From positions 3,224,001-3,288,000 of the forward strand of contig NZ_CP108414.1 of assembly GCF_035978755.1 (NCBI RefSeq): a stretch of DNA of 64,000 nucleotides. The letters run 5' to 3'. The position numbers were made by a program, and so were the translations under genes. Shown in pieces: positions 61,980 to 64,000 of the stretch (position 1 is the stretch's first letter; each line of letters starts with the position of its first letter). Under the pieces are notes generated by a model, which saw only the letters and a list, made by a program, of their open reading frames with translations, was not told the DNA's origin and did no database searches. The stretch is from Streptomyces sp. NBC_01298 (GTDB lineage: Bacteria > Actinomycetota > Actinomycetes > Streptomycetales > Streptomycetaceae).

Positions 61980-62007
61980 ATCCTACGATGGACTTTGTCT
62001 AAGTCAA
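61980..62007 (-). promoter_or_regulatory. catalase promoter with overlapping CatR/PerR-type operator
   Basis: On the minus strand -35 TTGACT (62007-62002), 16-bp spacer and -10 TAGGAT (61985-61980). The plus-strand sequence GACTT-TGTCT-AAGTC (61991-62005), a perfect 5-5-5 dyad typical of Fur-family sites, covers the spacer and -35. Confidence 0.75.
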
Positions 62008-62072
62008 GTAAGCATCCAAGTCCACACACGTTCGGGAGTTACATCGAATCCCCTCGCTGTTAGGCTGCGTAC

Positions 62073-62489
62073 ATGAGTGACCTGCTGGAACGACTTCGCG
62101 GACGCGGATGGCGCATGACCGCACAGCGGCGCGTCGTGGCCGAGGTGCTCGACGGTGACCACGTTCACCTGACGGCCGACGAGGTGCACGCGCGCGCCGT
62201 GGACCGGCTGCCGGAGATCTCCCGCGCGACCGTCTACAACACGCTGGGCGAGCTCGTCACCCTGGGCGAGGTCCTGGAGGTGTCCACGGACCGGCGCGCC
62301 AAGCGGTACGACCCGAACGCCCACCGCCCCCACCAGCACCTGGTGTGCGCGCGGTGCGGGGCGATCCGGGACGTGCACCCGGCGGGCAACCCGCTGGCCG
62401 ACCTGCCGGACACGGAGCGCTTCGGCTTCACGGTGTCGACGGTCGAGGTCACGTACCGCGGCGTGTGCCCCAACTGCGCCGGGGCCTGA
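62073..62489 (+). CDS. catR: CatR, Fur/PerR-family peroxide-sensing repressor
   Basis: A 138-aa Fur-family protein. The winged helix is at 1-80 (GWRMTAQRRVVAEVL, DEVHARAVDRLPEISRATVYNTLGEL), with metal site HRPHQHLVCARCGAI (His-x-His plus CxxC) and the second CPNC at the C-terminus. The divergent catalase and the dyad between them identify it as the PerR-like CatR. ATG 62073 is 6 nt after TAGGCT (62061-62066), a leaderless start. Confidence 0.93.
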   Translation: MSDLLERLRGRGWRMTAQRRVVAEVLDGDHVHLTADEVHARAVDRLPEISRATVYNTLGELVTLGEVLEVSTDRRAKRYDPNAHRPHQHLVCARCGAIRDVHPAGNPLADLPDTERFGFTVSTVEVTYRGVCPNCAGA

Positions 62490-62508
62490 CGGACGAAGAC
62501 ACGAGAAG

Positions 62509-62537
62509 GGGCCGGGAGCTCATCGAGCTCCCGGCCC
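62509..62537 (+). terminator. terminator after catR
   Basis: Perfect 13-bp stem (62509-62521 with 62525-62537), loop ATC, followed by TTTCG, 20 bp after the catR stop. Confidence 0.9.
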
Positions 62538-62576
62538 TTTCGTTCTCCCTTCGCTCCTGTTTGCCTTCAGGAACGA

Positions 62577-62611
62577 CCGAAGGCCCGGATCCAGGGGATC
62601 CGGGCCTTCGG
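62577..62611 (-). terminator. terminator after the initiator tRNA gene
   Basis: Perfect 16-bp stem (62577-62592 with 62596-62611), loop AGG, starting 9 bp beyond the tRNA 3' end. TTCTT on the plus-strand side also makes it usable from catR. Confidence 0.88.
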
Positions 62612-62619
62612 TTCTTCAG

Positions 62620-62693
62620 TAGCGGGGACAGGATTTGAACCTGCGACCTCTGGGTTATGAGCCCAGCGAGCTACCGAGCTGCTCCACCCCGCG
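62620..62693 (-). tRNA. initiator tRNA-fMet (CAT)
   Basis: A 74-nt cloverleaf with anticodon CAT in GGGCTCATAACCC. The three G-C pairs of the anticodon stem and the unpaired 1-72 position (C1 against T72) are the two hallmarks of initiator tRNA. The T arm is GCAGG-TTCAAAT-CCTGT. No CCA is encoded; CTGA follows. Confidence 0.96.
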
Positions 62694-62752
62694 TCGGTAA
62701 ACCTGACTCTACGGGAGTACGGCGAGCAGATGCAAATCGGTTAACCGGGGGT

Positions 62753-64000
62753 CTACGCGGATAGCTCCTCGGCAAGCGCCTCGCGCAGTCGGGCCGCCCG
62801 CTCGGAGACCTCCGCGGGGCCCAGTTCCATGGCGCGCACGCACCACTTCTGGCCCTCCGTCAGGTCTCCCTGCCGGGCCGCGAGCAGGCCCAGCCGCAGC
62901 GCCGCCCGCCCGTGACCGGCCACCGCCGCCCGGGTCCACCACAGCGCCGCCTCGGGCTCGTTGCCCTCGCGGGCCAGCAGCAGCCCCAGGTTGAAGGCGC
63001 CGTTGCGCGAGCCGGCCTCCGCCGCCTCCCGGTACCACCGCGCCGCGGCCCCCAGCTCGCCCCGCGCGGCGGCCAGCATGCCGACCCGGACCTGCGCACG
63101 CCGGTGCCCCAGCTCGGCGGCCCGCTCGTACCACTCCTCGCTCTCGGTGCGCGCGGCTCCGCCCACCGGCTCGCCCAGCGCCACCGGCTCCGGCGGCGGT
63201 GCCAGCGACTCCAGCAGCGCGGCCAGCCGGAAGGCGGCCTCCGCGCTGCCGCCGCCGGCCGCGCAGCGCAGGTGCCGCTCCGCCGCCCGCTCCTCGCCGT
63301 CGCGGACCAGCGCGATGCCGACCTGGAGCGCCGCGTCGGTGTGTCCCGCCGAGGCCGCCCGCTCGTACCACTTCAGGGCCGTGCGGTCCTCGTCCCGGCT
63401 GGCGAACAGGATGCCGAGGTTGAAGGCGGCGTCCACGCTCCCCGCCTCCGCGGCCTTCGAGAACCACGGCTCGGCGCCCTCCGCGTCACCGCCCTGCAGC
63501 AGCAGGATGGCCAGCGCGTTGGCCGCCTCCCGGTGTCCCGCGTACGCCGCGCGCCGGTACCACTGCTCGGCCGGTCCGGTCCGCTCCTGGGCGGCGCAGA
63601 GCAGCGCGAGGTTGTACGCCCCGTTCTGGTCACCCGCGTCCATCGCGGCCCGGTACCACTTCTCCGCCGTCTGGGTCTCGCCGCGCGCGGCGTGCAGGGC
63701 GCCGAGCGCGTTCGCCGCGTTGCCGTCGCCGTCCTGCGCGGCGCGCAGCCACCAGGTGGCCGCGTTCTCCTCGTCACCGGCGTCGCGCAGCAGGAAGCCG
63801 AGGGCGCAGGCCGCCCGCGCCTCGCCCTGCTTGGCGGAGGTCAGGTACCAGCGCCCGGCCTCCTTCAGCTCCCCGCGCGCCTCCAGCAGCGCGCCCAGGT
63901 GCAGCCCGGCGCGCCGGTGGCCGCGCGCGGCGGCCTGCCGGTACCACTGCTCGGCCTCGGCCGGGTCGCCCTTGCGCAGGTGCCGGGCCAGCCGGTACGC
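62753..64000 (-). CDS. Sel1/TPR-repeat protein (N-terminus beyond window)
   Basis: At least 415 residues of tandem 36-residue Sel1-like repeats; the frame is open to the right edge, so the start is missing. A typical unit is A-x-x-W-Y-x-x-A-A-x-x-G-H-x-x-A-x-x-x-L-G-x-L, seen about eleven times (e.g. AEQWYRRAAYAGHREAANAL, ALKWYERAASAGHTDAAL). Such solenoids bind partner proteins. No signal peptide can be judged. It ends 60 bp from the tRNA gene. Confidence 0.9.
   Translation of the reverse strand, partial: AYRLARHLRKGDPAEAEQWYRQAAARGHRRAGLHLGALLEARGELKEAGRWYLTSAKQGEARAACALGFLLRDAGDEENAATWWLRAAQDGDGNAANALGALHAARGETQTAEKWYRAAMDAGDQNGAYNLALLCAAQERTGPAEQWYRRAAYAGHREAANALAILLLQGGDAEGAEPWFSKAAEAGSVDAAFNLGILFASRDEDRTALKWYERAASAGHTDAALQVGIALVRDGEERAAERHLRCAAGGGSAEAAFRLAALLESLAPPPEPVALGEPVGGAARTESEEWYERAAELGHRRAQVRVGMLAAARGELGAAARWYREAAEAGSRNGAFNLGLLLAREGNEPEAALWWTRAAVAGHGRAALRLGLLAARQGDLTEGQKWCVRAMELGPAEVSERAARLREALAEELSA

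Noticed and set aside
1..64000. CRISPR arrays, prophage modules, replication origin
   Set aside because: No regularly spaced repeats, phage structural genes or DnaA-box clusters were seen in the window.

Overview
The window is chromosomal DNA from a Streptomyces (very high GC, GC-rich third codon positions, many GTG starts, Streptomyces-type leaderless promoters). Diagnostic gene sets are sigR-rsrA, sigH with its anti-sigma gene, wblE, the dasR-dasABCD-nagB chitobiose cluster, the class Ia ribonucleotide reductase genes nrdAB under a B12 riboswitch, and snapalysin. From memory of the family (not searched), the order matches the S. coelicolor SCO52xx region read backwards. Most of the window looks like conserved core chromosome. 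The clearest foreign element is a broken TnpB-type gene next to nrdB.

Layout. 1-2.2 kb: polar amino-acid ABC uptake genes, cut by the left edge. 2.2-4.6 kb: malic enzyme and a quinone-reductase-like protein. 4.6-5.4 kb: a small HTH protein coupled to a Clp-N protein behind a large palindrome. 5.5-6.7 kb: an ALF-repeat surface protein with a LAXTG sorting signal. 6.8-8.7 kb: PadR regulator and DUF4097 protein. 9.6-11.5 kb: LysR regulator and snapalysin. 13.2-15.7 kb: a Family 2B encapsulin (cyclic-nucleotide-binding shell protein) with a polyprenyl synthase as likely cargo. 15.9-17.8 kb: NsrR and flavohaemoglobin, a nitric oxide module with visible operators. 17.9-21.6 kb: amidase, immunity-like membrane protein, PLP enzyme, Na+/H+ antiporter and a UBP zinc finger. 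21.9-27.1 kb: anti-sigma/SigH, diacylglycerol kinase-like protein, WblE and a PdtaS-like sensor kinase.

27.3-36 kb is governed by DasR. DasR sites lie before a probable small RNA (scr5239-like), before nagB, and between dasA and dasR; the dasA-B-C-D operon imports and cleaves chitobiose for NagB. 36-38.6 kb: CstA and a YbdD-like partner. 39.2-42.9 kb: tandem NrdR-like boxes, cobalamin riboswitch and nrdAB. 42.9-45 kb: the frameshifted TnpB gene, which separates nrdAB from an AraC/GATase regulator that is probably nrdS. 46.5-51.4 kb: a 17-codon mini-gene, peptide deformylase, a TPR protein and two overlapping HD-domain membrane proteins. 51.5-52.8 kb: rsrA and sigR, with two sigma starts exactly 55 codons apart and a SigR-type promoter. 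52.9-64 kb: hydrolase, SRAP protein, M50 protease, aroA, rsgA, SugE/Gdx-type transporter with TetR, hisN, CBS protein, catalase with CatR/Fur, initiator tRNA and a Sel1/TPR protein cut by the right edge.

Taken together the region combines nutrient uptake (amino acids, chitobiose, peptides), nucleotide reduction and several stress circuits (thiol oxidation, peroxide, nitric oxide, osmotic/developmental sigma). Regulatory DNA is unusually readable: many operators, leaderless starts and convergent terminators can be placed directly. All family assignments come from recognising motifs by eye; no database search was run.
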